NCBI GenBank assembly: GCA_038202665.1
Contig: JBBRES010000087.1
Span: forward strand, 1 to 10,310
From: Kapaibacterium sp038202665
GTDB taxonomy: Bacteria > Bacteroidota > Ignavibacteria > Kapaibacteriales > Kapaibacteriaceae
DNA length: 10,310 nt
Reading direction: 5' to 3'
The first letter of the stretch is position 1; each line of letters opens with the position of its first letter. Below, one piece after another: positions 1 to 7,360 of the stretch. The notes under the pieces are model-generated. The model was given only the letters and a program-made list of their open reading frames with translations. It did not search any database and had not been told where the DNA came from. The position numbers were made by a program, and so were the translations under genes.

Positions 1-1500
1 AATGTTAAATCCACCACCTGTAGATGTCAAGATCTGATCGTTGGCCAACCCGGTGTTATAGCGATACAGGGTGTTCGGCTGCAGATTCGAAAATGTGACG
101 AGAGCAAAGTTTGGAAGGTTTGCAGAAGTACCTGAACCATCACGTCCATGCACATACTGAGGAACAATAGTTGTTGCGAGAGCTGGAGTAGCCCACACAG
201 TCACTGTTGCCAAGGTGTTCGATGCGACGTTCGGTCCTGAAACTTGGAACACATACGTTCCTGGAAGATCGACGCTCACGTTGTCAAAAGTGGATGTTCC
301 TTGGAATGGTACCACACTGCTTGTTAGAGTTACGTTTCCTGGTCCACTTACTTTCGTAAACGTGATCGGTCCAGTATACGTCGCATCGATCGTCCCATCC
401 GGACGGATTGCATCAACCGTAAACGTGGGGAAGGGTGAGTTCGCCCAGCCAACGTTCTGGAAGTTTACGGGCCGAAGTTGATTTGCGCCCTGCAGAATCG
501 CAAATGGATTACTATCGCCAAATGCGAGTACATCACCAGCTGTGCGAGTTGCGCGGATCACTACGCCAGATTCGGCTACGTTGTAATTCACATTTGTTAA
601 CGTCACCGAACTTGCACCTGCAGGAATCGTTCCGGTAAGGACGCCACTTAATGTTCCGGTACCGACAACACGTGAAAGTGAAAAGCTCGTTGCGGTTGCA
701 ACGAACAATGGATTTCCAATTGCATCTGTGGAGCGCACAACAACGCTAAATGGAGAACTTGTTGATGGCGAAGAGGGACTGATGGCTGTAATGGAGAACT
801 TTGTTGGAGTACCAATCGACGACGTCGAGGTGGCCGAAATCTCATCCAAGCTCAATTCCGGACGGCTGCCCGAACCGCTGAGATAATTGTACACCCAACG
901 CACTTCAACAACAGGTTGATTTTCTGCGGCTATTGGTAGAAGTGTTGAGAACGTCTGCGTCGTTCCGATAGCTCCAACTGCATACTCCGTTGGAAGGCCA
1001 CTCTGAAGAATATCCGTCCATGTCCCACCTGCTCCAACTCGATATTGGAACCGAAGCGTGTAGGATCGACCAAGCGTGGCAACGGTCCCAGCGGTCCAGT
1101 TCACTGTTACATTCGCGCGATTCTGCGTGTTGAGCGCTAGAACAGCAGCACCAACCCACATTCCCGTACAAATCGGAGTGCCACCAGACGTAACGAAGCT
1201 GAATCCAGCTGTCCCTTTCCCTACAATTCGAGGTCCACTCGCTCCGTTGTACACGCAGCTCCATGTGCCCGTGGGTGCATCCGCCATTGTCACGTCTGGA
1301 GTGCTTGTTGACTTAGTGTACGTGTGGAAGGTCATGTTTGCAGGATAGGTACCTGCAGCATTGGTAGCATCCCATTGCGTAAACGAATACGTGCCGCCAG
1401 TCAAGTTGAATGGAGTAGGGTTAGCTTGTGCAGATACCACAATGGCACTGACGGTCATCAGAAGTGCCACGGCGACACTGCGTACGGAAGCTCGAGTCAT
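1..1500 (-). CDS. Secreted Ig-like-domain protein, probably type IX-secreted; N-terminal 500 codons, runs off the left edge
   Basis: The frame is open for 500 codons from the ATG at 1500 to base 1 with no stop, so the C-terminus lies outside the window. Residues 1-24 form a signal peptide (RASVR, hydrophobic stretch, then VSA before Q25). Residues about 28-225 resemble the N-terminal beta-sandwich module common in large Bacteroidota secreted proteins: YPANMTFHT at 52-60, GAAVLALNTQNRANVTVNW at 117-135, ENQPVVEVRWVY at 193-204. Two Ig-like or filamin-like beta domains follow, at about 233-337 and 343-437. From about 440 a further module starts with IVPQYVHGRDGSG, a form I associate with proteins that carry lamin-tail, nuclease or T9SS sorting domains further on; this is from memory. 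The protein is Thr/Ser/Gly-rich with few Cys (82, 111). It is likely exported and surface-bound or released. Any enzymatic domain would be beyond the edge. It has its own promoter and is probably not part of the operon to its right. Confidence 0.85.
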   Translation of the reverse strand, partial: MTRASVRSVAVALLMTVSAIVVSAQANPTPFNLTGGTYSFTQWDATNAAGTYPANMTFHTYTKSTSTPDVTMADAPTGTWSCVYNGASGPRIVGKGTAGFSFVTSGGTPICTGMWVGAAVLALNTQNRANVTVNWTAGTVATLGRSYTLRFQYRVGAGGTWTDILQSGLPTEYAVGAIGTTQTFSTLLPIAAENQPVVEVRWVYNYLSGSGSRPELSLDEISATSTSSIGTPTKFSITAISPSSPSTSSPFSVVVRSTDAIGNPLFVATATSFSLSRVVGTGTLSGVLTGTIPAGASSVTLTNVNYNVAESGVVIRATRTAGDVLAFGDSNPFAILQGANQLRPVNFQNVGWANSPFPTFTVDAIRPDGTIDATYTGPITFTKVSGPGNVTLTSSVVPFQGTSTFDNVSVDLPGTYVFQVSGPNVASNTLATVTVWATPALATTIVPQYVHGRDGSGTSANLPNFALVTFSNLQPNTLYRYNTGLANDQILTSTGGGFNI

Positions 1501-1549
1501 AGTTCTCGTAACTCGTTAATAAGACAAGGGGTTCACAACAAATCAGGGA

Positions 1550-1580
1550 CAAATGTACGGAATGGTACCTCTTTGCCCAA
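1550..1580 (-). promoter_or_regulatory. Bacteroidota-type promoter for the secreted protein
   Basis: On the minus strand the leader contains TTG (1580-1578), exactly 20 nt, then TACATTTG (1557-1550). This fits the Bacteroidota primary-sigma consensus TTG-N19/20-TAnnTTTG. It lies 49 nt before the ATG at 1500, implying a 5' leader of about 40-45 nt. The rest of the 109 nt gap (1501-1609) shows no convincing Shine-Dalgarno site, only a weak AGAA close to the ATG and an AT-rich stretch. It also shows no hairpin followed by a T-run, so I see no intrinsic terminator between this gene and the peptidase upstream. Confidence 0.65.
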
Positions 1581-1609
1581 CCACGAATTATGCACGGGAC
1601 GCCTTGTTA

Positions 1610-3322
1610 TCAAAGCATAAACGGGGCGAAATTCGTTGTGAGCCAGCCATTGGCTGTATCGACAATATCGGCCAGCGTTCCAGGCTTAAAAGGAGAACGA
1701 AGATTCCCTGCCTCCACGATCCCTAAGAAGGTCTTGCTCCCTCCAATGTCACAGATGCGGAGGTAGTCTGCAAATGCCAGTGCCTGGTCTTCCTGTGAAC
1801 GCTTCCAAAACTGAAGGGCACAGGTTTGCGCCAAGGCATAGTCGATGTAATAGAAGGGAGATTCGTAGATATGGCGTTGGAGCTGCCATGCTGTGCCCTC
1901 GGCAGCATACGGAATGTCTTCACTCTTGCGCCAAGGCATGTAGGTTGCTTCCATCGTCTTCCAAAACGCATTTCGGTCGGCCGGTGTAGCATTAGGATTG
2001 GCATACACCCAGTGTTGGAAATGATCTACGGCGCAGCCATAGGGAAGGAAAAGGAGGGCGCCTTGCAGGTGGTAGAACCGGAACTTATCGGTTTGCTCTT
2101 CAAAGAAATACTTCATCCACGGCCACGTTAGGAATTCCATTCCCATTGAATGCACTTCGCATGCTTCGGCGGTAGGCCAGCGATATTCCGGAACATCGTA
2201 TTGTCTGCTGCGATATGCTTGGAAGGCATGTCCAGCTTCGTGCGTGAGCACTTCTACGTCGTGCGTGGTTTGATTGAAGTTCGCAAAAATGAAGGGGAGA
2301 CCGTAGCTCGGGAACGACGTGCAATAGCCACCTGTTGCCTTGTTATCGCGCGTCTTCAAATCCATCAAATCCTTGTCGAGCATGAGTTGGAAGAACTCAT
2401 TGGTCTCGGGAGATAGCTCTGCATACATACGCGTGGCTTGGGCAACGATAAAGTCGTGATCGCCATGGGCAATCGGATTGCCATCAACGAATTGAAGCTT
2501 TTCGTCGTACAGAGAGATGGCGTCTACACCGATGCGGCGTGCCTGTGCGGCGCGAAACTTTTCTACCAACGGAACAACGTGCTCGATTACCTGAGCGCGG
2601 AAGGTCTCGACGTCGGCGGCGTTGTAATCTAGTCGACCGAACTCTACGTATCTAAACTCGATATACGAGGAGAATCCAAGTGCCAGAGCCTTCTCTGTGC
2701 GGAGGTGAACGAGGCGGTCATAGATGGATTCGATCTCTGTTTGGTTCTTCTCCAGAAAGCCATAGATGCCTTCTGTGGCCGCACGACGCACGTCGCGATC
2801 GAGCGAGATCAAGAGCGAACCGATGGACGAGAGGTTGTAGGTAGACCCGTTTATATCAATCTTCGCGGAGGCTGTGATTTCGTTGTACGTGTTGCAGAGT
2901 TCTGATTCTTCAATCAACAGATCTTTGATGGCGGGTGAAAACGTCCGCTCATGTTGCTCGAGCTGACGGAAGAAGAGCTCACCGAAGCGTTGATCAAGAA
3001 TAGCTCGGTGTGGCGAGGCAAGCACTTTTTCAGAAACAGACTTGTTCCATTCCGCCAATGTAGGATTGGATCTATCGTAGAAATCTTTTTCAGCCTTAGT
3101 AGCAGGGTCGGCAACGTTCTGCGTGTAGTGCACTTCGGCAAGACCTTGCGTTGTAGCGATCTCTGTTCGAAGGGTGTTCCAGCGTTCGATACTTGCTATA
3201 TGACCATTGGCAGTGGTATCGGAATCGAAGGAGGCGAGTAACTCTTGATACGATGTGTGTAGTAGATCAAGATTGAGTCGCGCGTAAGGAATCTCGACAA
3301 ACGAGGTTGGCATCGAGCCCAT
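1610..3322 (-). CDS. M3 family oligoendopeptidase (PepF-like zinc metallopeptidase)
   Basis: 570 residues, normal for M3 oligoendopeptidases. The zinc site is HEAGH at 361-365, where His361 and His365 are ligands and Glu362 is the catalytic base. The likely third ligand is Glu389 (EACEVHS), 28 residues on, as expected for M3. RHIYESPFYYIDYALAQ at 483-499 matches the conserved His/Tyr substrate-binding segment near the C-terminus. The N-terminal 200 residues are helical, as in this family. No signal peptide is seen, so it probably works in the cytosol, cutting short peptides. The start at 3322 is backed by GGAG five bases upstream; Met4 (3313) is a weaker alternative. The gene begins 42 nt after the TPR gene and is probably the last of the operon. 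Substrate specificity cannot be read from sequence, and I cannot separate PepF proper from related subfamilies. Confidence 0.93.
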   Translation of the reverse strand: MGSMPTSFVEIPYARLNLDLLHTSYQELLASFDSDTTANGHIASIERWNTLRTEIATTQGLAEVHYTQNVADPATKAEKDFYDRSNPTLAEWNKSVSEKVLASPHRAILDQRFGELFFRQLEQHERTFSPAIKDLLIEESELCNTYNEITASAKIDINGSTYNLSSIGSLLISLDRDVRRAATEGIYGFLEKNQTEIESIYDRLVHLRTEKALALGFSSYIEFRYVEFGRLDYNAADVETFRAQVIEHVVPLVEKFRAAQARRIGVDAISLYDEKLQFVDGNPIAHGDHDFIVAQATRMYAELSPETNEFFQLMLDKDLMDLKTRDNKATGGYCTSFPSYGLPFIFANFNQTTHDVEVLTHEAGHAFQAYRSRQYDVPEYRWPTAEACEVHSMGMEFLTWPWMKYFFEEQTDKFRFYHLQGALLFLPYGCAVDHFQHWVYANPNATPADRNAFWKTMEATYMPWRKSEDIPYAAEGTAWQLQRHIYESPFYYIDYALAQTCALQFWKRSQEDQALAFADYLRICDIGGSKTFLGIVEAGNLRSPFKPGTLADIVDTANGWLTTNFAPFML

Positions 3323-3327
3323 GTATT

Positions 3328-3331
3328 CTCC
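3328..3331 (-). promoter_or_regulatory. Ribosome binding site of the M3 peptidase
   Basis: GGAG followed by a 5 nt spacer (AATAC) before the ATG at 3322. It favours this start over the in-frame ATG at 3313. Clear Shine-Dalgarno sites are scarce in this window, so this one is informative. Confidence 0.55.
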
Positions 3332-3364
3332 GGTACAAAACGGTGGTTGAATTCGTTGATATGC

Positions 3365-5161
3365 TTATGCATCGCCGCGTAGACGACGGATACGATCGCG
3401 AGTTTCAGGAATCAAAATTGATCGAGGATATTGAGCCAATAACAACGAAAGTGTTTGAATGGCTCCAGCGCGATCTCCGGCGATTTCCAGTATGCTGGCA
3501 GACAGATACAGCGCCTTGTCTCCAAAAATACTATCTGGAACTCGGTCTAGTACACCTGAAAGTTGTTTCATGGCCTCGCCGGTGGCAGCGGAGAGGAGGA
3601 ATTGCTCTGCCGACTGATATCGACAACGGTCTTTCAGATCTGCGTCGCGCGTACTATCTGCGGCCTGAGCGAAGAGAACCGCCGCGTCCTTATGTGCTCG
3701 CTGCGTGGCACGAAACTCGGCGCGAGCGTAAATCCGCACAGCCGCAGTGTCGCGGTCTGCCAGCTCGATAATGAGCATGCGTTCAAGCGCGTCGTTCGTT
3801 GCCGCGCTCCCGGAACGCTCCGCGGCCTTGCGATACAGGACAAGGGCAGAGTCGATGGCTCCGTCGTAAAATCGCAGGTCACCGAGTCGTACAAACGCTA
3901 GATCTCGCTGATTGGAAAGAGATGTTTGGGTAAAGGAGGCAAGGTCTACGAGAACCTTCTCGGCTAGGTCTGCATGGTCGAGTACCACATACAAGGTGGC
4001 AAGATAGAGTGCGCCGTCTGCCGCCGACGTGGTACCTCTGTACTGATTGGTGAGTCGCATGAACAGATCACGTGCGCCCTCAACGTCATGAAGGTGTTCG
4101 TCGGTGATCACGGCCATATGATACAGGGCCTCTGCCGAGAGCGGGTGTTGCGGATACGTTGTGATAATCGAACGGTATTGCTCGACAATAGCCGTTGCTT
4201 GTTTGGCATTCAGCTGTGGCTGTGTGCGAAGTGTCTGCTCCATCACCCGAGCATATCCATAGAGAGCAGAGAGCTTGAAGCGCTCGAAAGACTTTGTAGA
4301 AATGATCGTGGTGTAGGCTTTCTGGGCAACGTCAAGGTTTCCTTCCCGACGCATGGCATCAGCAAAGAGCAGTACTTCCTGACCGTTGGTTCTGAGCGCG
4401 TCGTCAAGCTTGCGCGTCTGATCAATCGCCTTGTCCCACTGTTTGGTTTCTCGGTAGTACCACGCTCGAAGTCGCAATATCTGAGGCGAGTCGTCTGCTC
4501 GCTCAAGCATCGTCCCCACATACGCTTTGGCCGTGTCGTTCAGCATAAAAGTGGAGAGTCTGCCTTGAACTAGTCCAAGATTATCGGATTCGCTGTACAC
4601 AGACATGGTCTCAAGAATTCCGCTTCGATAATCACCAATAGCTGCATACAATGAACTCAGGGGGTTACTGTACGAGGTGGGGACTGCCGAAGCCGCTCGA
4701 GCTTTCACGTACGAGGCGATTGCCCGTTGGAAAAGAAGCAAGCCAGCTTGCGACTCTGCGATCATGGCATAGGTTGTCTCTTCGTCTTCCTTGCCAAGTC
4801 GTATGGCCACCTCCCATGCTCGATCTGCATGCGCCTGATCTCCAGCGCGCCATGCAACTTGCGCTTCGAGGATGGATAGGTCGAAGGTTGGATTCGCCTG
4901 CATGCGCTGTTCGATCACAGGGAGGAGTGACGGAAACTGCTGAAGGCTCATTAACGTCCGGACGACTCCATCAAAGTATCGTTGTTCGTTTGGTCGCTTC
5001 CCATACAACTCTTGATACAGTCTGCTCGCGTTTCGCATGTCTCCACTGCGCTCATAGGTCTGCGCAAGCTTGAACGACTCGCTCAGCACTTCCTGTTGAG
5101 CTGGGGCGCAGACATGTGCACAAACGAGAATGCAAAATGAACAAACAATTGTACGCATCAT
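3365..5161 (-). CDS. Exported tetratricopeptide-repeat protein
   Basis: 598 residues with an N-terminal signal peptide (MMRTIVCSFCILVCAHVC, probable cleavage after APA21) and a mature part made almost wholly of TPR-like helical pairs. Examples are AQTYERSGDMRNASRLYQEL (33-52), WYYRETKQWDKAIDQTRKL (234-252), ALYHMAVITDEHLHDVEGA (345-363), ALYLATLYVVLDHADLAEKV (384-403) and ALYLSASILEIAGDRAGAIQ (550-569). The end (YPRSILIPETRDRIRRLR, 578-595) resembles the last repeat of BamD/YbgF-type periplasmic TPR proteins. No catalytic motif is visible. It is likely a periplasmic or outer-membrane-associated scaffold; the partner is unknown. The four signal-peptide cysteines do not form a good lipobox (the residue before Cys14 or Cys18 is Val), so I favour signal peptidase I. 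The start ATG overlaps the M24 stop (ATGA) and an adjacent second ATG gives an alternative one codon later; translation is probably coupled. No strong ribosome site is seen. Confidence 0.88.
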   Translation of the reverse strand: MMRTIVCSFCILVCAHVCAPAQQEVLSESFKLAQTYERSGDMRNASRLYQELYGKRPNEQRYFDGVVRTLMSLQQFPSLLPVIEQRMQANPTFDLSILEAQVAWRAGDQAHADRAWEVAIRLGKEDEETTYAMIAESQAGLLLFQRAIASYVKARAASAVPTSYSNPLSSLYAAIGDYRSGILETMSVYSESDNLGLVQGRLSTFMLNDTAKAYVGTMLERADDSPQILRLRAWYYRETKQWDKAIDQTRKLDDALRTNGQEVLLFADAMRREGNLDVAQKAYTTIISTKSFERFKLSALYGYARVMEQTLRTQPQLNAKQATAIVEQYRSIITTYPQHPLSAEALYHMAVITDEHLHDVEGARDLFMRLTNQYRGTTSAADGALYLATLYVVLDHADLAEKVLVDLASFTQTSLSNQRDLAFVRLGDLRFYDGAIDSALVLYRKAAERSGSAATNDALERMLIIELADRDTAAVRIYARAEFRATQRAHKDAAVLFAQAADSTRDADLKDRCRYQSAEQFLLSAATGEAMKQLSGVLDRVPDSIFGDKALYLSASILEIAGDRAGAIQTLSLLLAQYPRSILIPETRDRIRRLRGDA

Positions 5162-6369
5162 GACGTTGGATCTGCCTCTGCAAGCAACGGAAGAATGGAT
5201 GTTTGAATGGGCTCACTCGGAACCGCAACAACTCCATCGAGAGAAATCACCACGTCGATCTCTGTGCGTAGTCCCAACGTGTCTTGAATGTACACGCCCG
5301 GTTCGATGGAAAACGAAGTGCCCGGTAGGACGCGTCTATTGTCGTGTGTTTCAAAGTCATCCATGTTTGTACCCGGACCGTGCACTTCATCGGTGATGTT
5401 ATGCCCAGTGCGATGAATGAAGAGTGGTCCGTTTCCATGTCCGTCGATCACACTCCGACATGCTTGATCAACTTCAAAACCATAGAGCGGAATCTTCTGC
5501 TCAAATCGCTCACGAACAAGGTGCAGTGCCGCGTCACGTCCAGCAGTGATCACACTGAACAAGCGCTCGGCTTCTTCCGGGATAACGCTGCCTGTATAAC
5601 CAACCCATGTAATGTCCGCATACACGCTTCCAGGAGCAGACGACCGGACCCATGCGTCGATCAAGACGATCATGTCTCGCTCGATGTTTGAGGCTTGAAC
5701 AATAGTTGGTGCATAGTGCGGGCTTGATGCGTTCGGTCCGATAGCCACAATTGGTGGATGATCGGTAATCAGATTGTGGATTTCAAACTCGTGCAGAATG
5801 TGTTGTTGCACTTCGTATTCCGTGACAGGATTATTGTTCTGCACTTTACTTCTGATGAGTCGGAATGCATTCATGACGGCACGTCGTAACAATGCTGCCG
5901 TGATGGCATTACCGGCGATCTGGTCTTCGTTGAGGACTGAGGTGAATTCCTGAAGAAGATCTGCAGAAGAAACAACCTCAGGAACAAACGATTTGAGCCA
6001 TTCCACCGTGCCGCCGTCCACCTTGGAGATTATCGGTAGCGCACCCATTGGCGAGTACTCGAGAGCCACCGACGTGAAAGGAGCAAGAGCTGAGCGTACG
6101 GCTGCGTCCCACGATCCATGTGTGTCATACACTATCGTTGTGTCTGTTCGGATATGGTCGAGCGGCAGCTTCTCCATCGTATGCACGATTTTGACCGTCT
6201 TGCCCTTTGCGGGAATCACGATCATCCATCGGCGCGTGCAATGTGCATCGGGTGCAATCTTGAGGATGTTCCACGCAAGCGTGTTGCTCCCGCGAAAATC
6301 ATAGAGCACCCAAGCGTCGAGTCCGGATGTGCGTACTGCTGATTGCAGTCTGTCGAGATGGTCTCTCAT
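5158..6369 (-). CDS. M24 family metallopeptidase (Xaa-Pro aminopeptidase/dipeptidase-like)
   Basis: 403 residues with the creatinase-type layout: an N-terminal domain (about 1-145) and a pita-bread catalytic domain (about 150-390). The five dinuclear-metal ligands can all be placed: Asp238 (VLIDAW), Asp252 (YADITW), His323 (HRTGH), Glu356 (SIEPGVY) and Glu370 (LRTEIDV). His218 (SPHYAPT), His319 and His330 (DEVHGPG) sit at the spacing of the accessory histidines of E. coli AMPP (His350/354/361 have the same 4 and 7 gaps). It therefore probably removes residues next to proline or cuts Xaa-Pro dipeptides in the cytosol; no signal peptide is present. The usual D-x-G around the first Asp is DAW here, a form I associate with a distinct Bacteroidota/Acidobacteria subgroup. 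The reading frame is open 101 codons further upstream, but that stretch lies inside meaB and has no family similarity. The ATG at 6369, overlapping the meaB stop as ATGA, is the natural start. Confidence 0.92.
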   Translation of the reverse strand: MRDHLDRLQSAVRTSGLDAWVLYDFRGSNTLAWNILKIAPDAHCTRRWMIVIPAKGKTVKIVHTMEKLPLDHIRTDTTIVYDTHGSWDAAVRSALAPFTSVALEYSPMGALPIISKVDGGTVEWLKSFVPEVVSSADLLQEFTSVLNEDQIAGNAITAALLRRAVMNAFRLIRSKVQNNNPVTEYEVQQHILHEFEIHNLITDHPPIVAIGPNASSPHYAPTIVQASNIERDMIVLIDAWVRSSAPGSVYADITWVGYTGSVIPEEAERLFSVITAGRDAALHLVRERFEQKIPLYGFEVDQACRSVIDGHGNGPLFIHRTGHNITDEVHGPGTNMDDFETHDNRRVLPGTSFSIEPGVYIQDTLGLRTEIDVVISLDGVVAVPSEPIQTSILPLLAEADPTS

Positions 6370-7355
6370 GTGTTGTTGGTCGATAGGATAACTGATGAAA
6401 AAATTGCGTCTGTTGCTACGGATGGTATGAGACGTCCGGATTCCACGTGCGCCCGTGCTGCATCTATGCGAAGCCTCACCGTCGGGTCTGCGATCACGAG
6501 CTCCACCAATCTGTCGCGCAGCGAATTGTTGAACCACGTGATTCGCTGTGCATTGCGCCGATGTGCGCGAACGGACGCACGCTCGTCGTGAAAGAACATA
6601 TCGACGATCTCTCCTACCACTTGTGTTCCTGCATTGGCAAGAGAACTCACACCACAAACAGCCGTTCGCCATTGTTCTTGTGAGGGCATCATCAGTTGTA
6701 GAGCCGATCTGTACTGTGCGACGGCACGATGTGCCGCCTCCGCGTCAATGTCGGCCTTTGTGACGATTACCGCGTCCGCAACTTCCATCACGCCACGCTT
6801 GATTGCCTGCACGTCATCTCCTGCGGTTGGAAGCACGAGAAGAAGGAACATGTCTACCATGTCGGCCACGTCAATCTCGCTTTGCCCTACGCCCACCGTC
6901 TCGACGATGATGGTGTCATAGCCAGCAGCTTCGCATAGTAGAATCGATTCACGTGTGGTTGCCGTTGCACCGCCCAGAGCTAGGCGGGAAGGGGAGGGAC
7001 GTACAAAGGCGCTGTCGTGGACCGACAAGTGCTGCATGCGAACCTTGTCACCAAGGATACTACCACCGGATCGCTTGCTGGTAGGATCAACAGCAAGGAC
7101 GGCAATGCGATGACCTGCTGCGATCTGTTCAAGGCCGAACGTTTCGATAAAGGTGCTTTTCCCTACACCAGGAGAACCTGTGATTCCAATGCGTCGTGTG
7201 ACCGATACTGCAGGTTGCAGAGAGGCGAGTAGTGCCTGTGCTAATGATCTATCAGAATCTGTGCTGCTTTCTACAATCGATAGTCCACGCGCTAGTGCAC
7301 GTCGGTCTTGCGACTGAATAGCATTTGCGAGATCACGGGCAGCATCAAGGTGCAT
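6366..7355 (-). CDS. meaB: MeaB/ArgK-type P-loop GTPase (methylmalonyl-CoA mutase-associated chaperone family)
   Basis: 329 residues, the normal length of MeaB. Motifs in order: helical N-terminus; Walker A GSPGVGKST (60-68); LAVDPTS (87-93) with the family's SGGSILGDKVRM segment (96-107); switch ETVGVGQSE (152-160); base-recognition TKAD (199-202); a helical C-terminal arm from about 255. MeaB protects and reactivates the B12-dependent methylmalonyl-CoA mutase by GTP-gated cofactor loading; relatives serve other acyl-CoA mutases. ArgK was once described as an arginine-transport ATPase, but the mutase chaperone role is the better supported one. No mutase gene is in the window, so the client is inferred from family only. 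The TKAD motif replaces the canonical NKxD. The start at 7355 lies 5 nt after the glmS stop behind GGAG; the 19-codon longer reading would overlap glmS and lacks family similarity. The stop overlaps the next ATG. Confidence 0.92.
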   Translation of the reverse strand: MHLDAARDLANAIQSQDRRALARGLSIVESSTDSDRSLAQALLASLQPAVSVTRRIGITGSPGVGKSTFIETFGLEQIAAGHRIAVLAVDPTSKRSGGSILGDKVRMQHLSVHDSAFVRPSPSRLALGGATATTRESILLCEAAGYDTIIVETVGVGQSEIDVADMVDMFLLLVLPTAGDDVQAIKRGVMEVADAVIVTKADIDAEAAHRAVAQYRSALQLMMPSQEQWRTAVCGVSSLANAGTQVVGEIVDMFFHDERASVRAHRRNAQRITWFNNSLRDRLVELVIADPTVRLRIDAARAHVESGRLIPSVATDAIFSSVILSTNNT

Positions 7356-7360
7356 GTCGC

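Noticed and set aside
1588..1620. Inverted repeat TTATGC ... GCATAA around the M3 peptidase stop codon, considered as a terminator or operator
   Set aside because: The stem is only 6 bp and AT-rich, the loop is 21 nt, and no T-run follows on the minus strand. A chance match is likely.
3307..3771. 154-codon plus-strand open frame covering the M3-TPR junction
   Set aside because: It is mostly antisense to the TPR gene, shows no domain or export signal, and has an Arg/Pro-rich composition typical of shadow frames.
3974..4573. 199-codon plus-strand open frame antisense to the TPR gene
   Set aside because: Its translation is rich in Cys, Arg and His with no recognisable motif, and it lies wholly opposite a convincing coding sequence. 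It is a codon-bias shadow.
5158..6672. 504-codon reading of the M24 peptidase that begins 101 codons earlier
   Set aside because: The extra N-terminal part is low-complexity Arg/Cys-rich sequence lying entirely inside meaB in another frame. The family N-terminus begins at the Met at 6369, which forms an ATGA overlap with the meaB stop.
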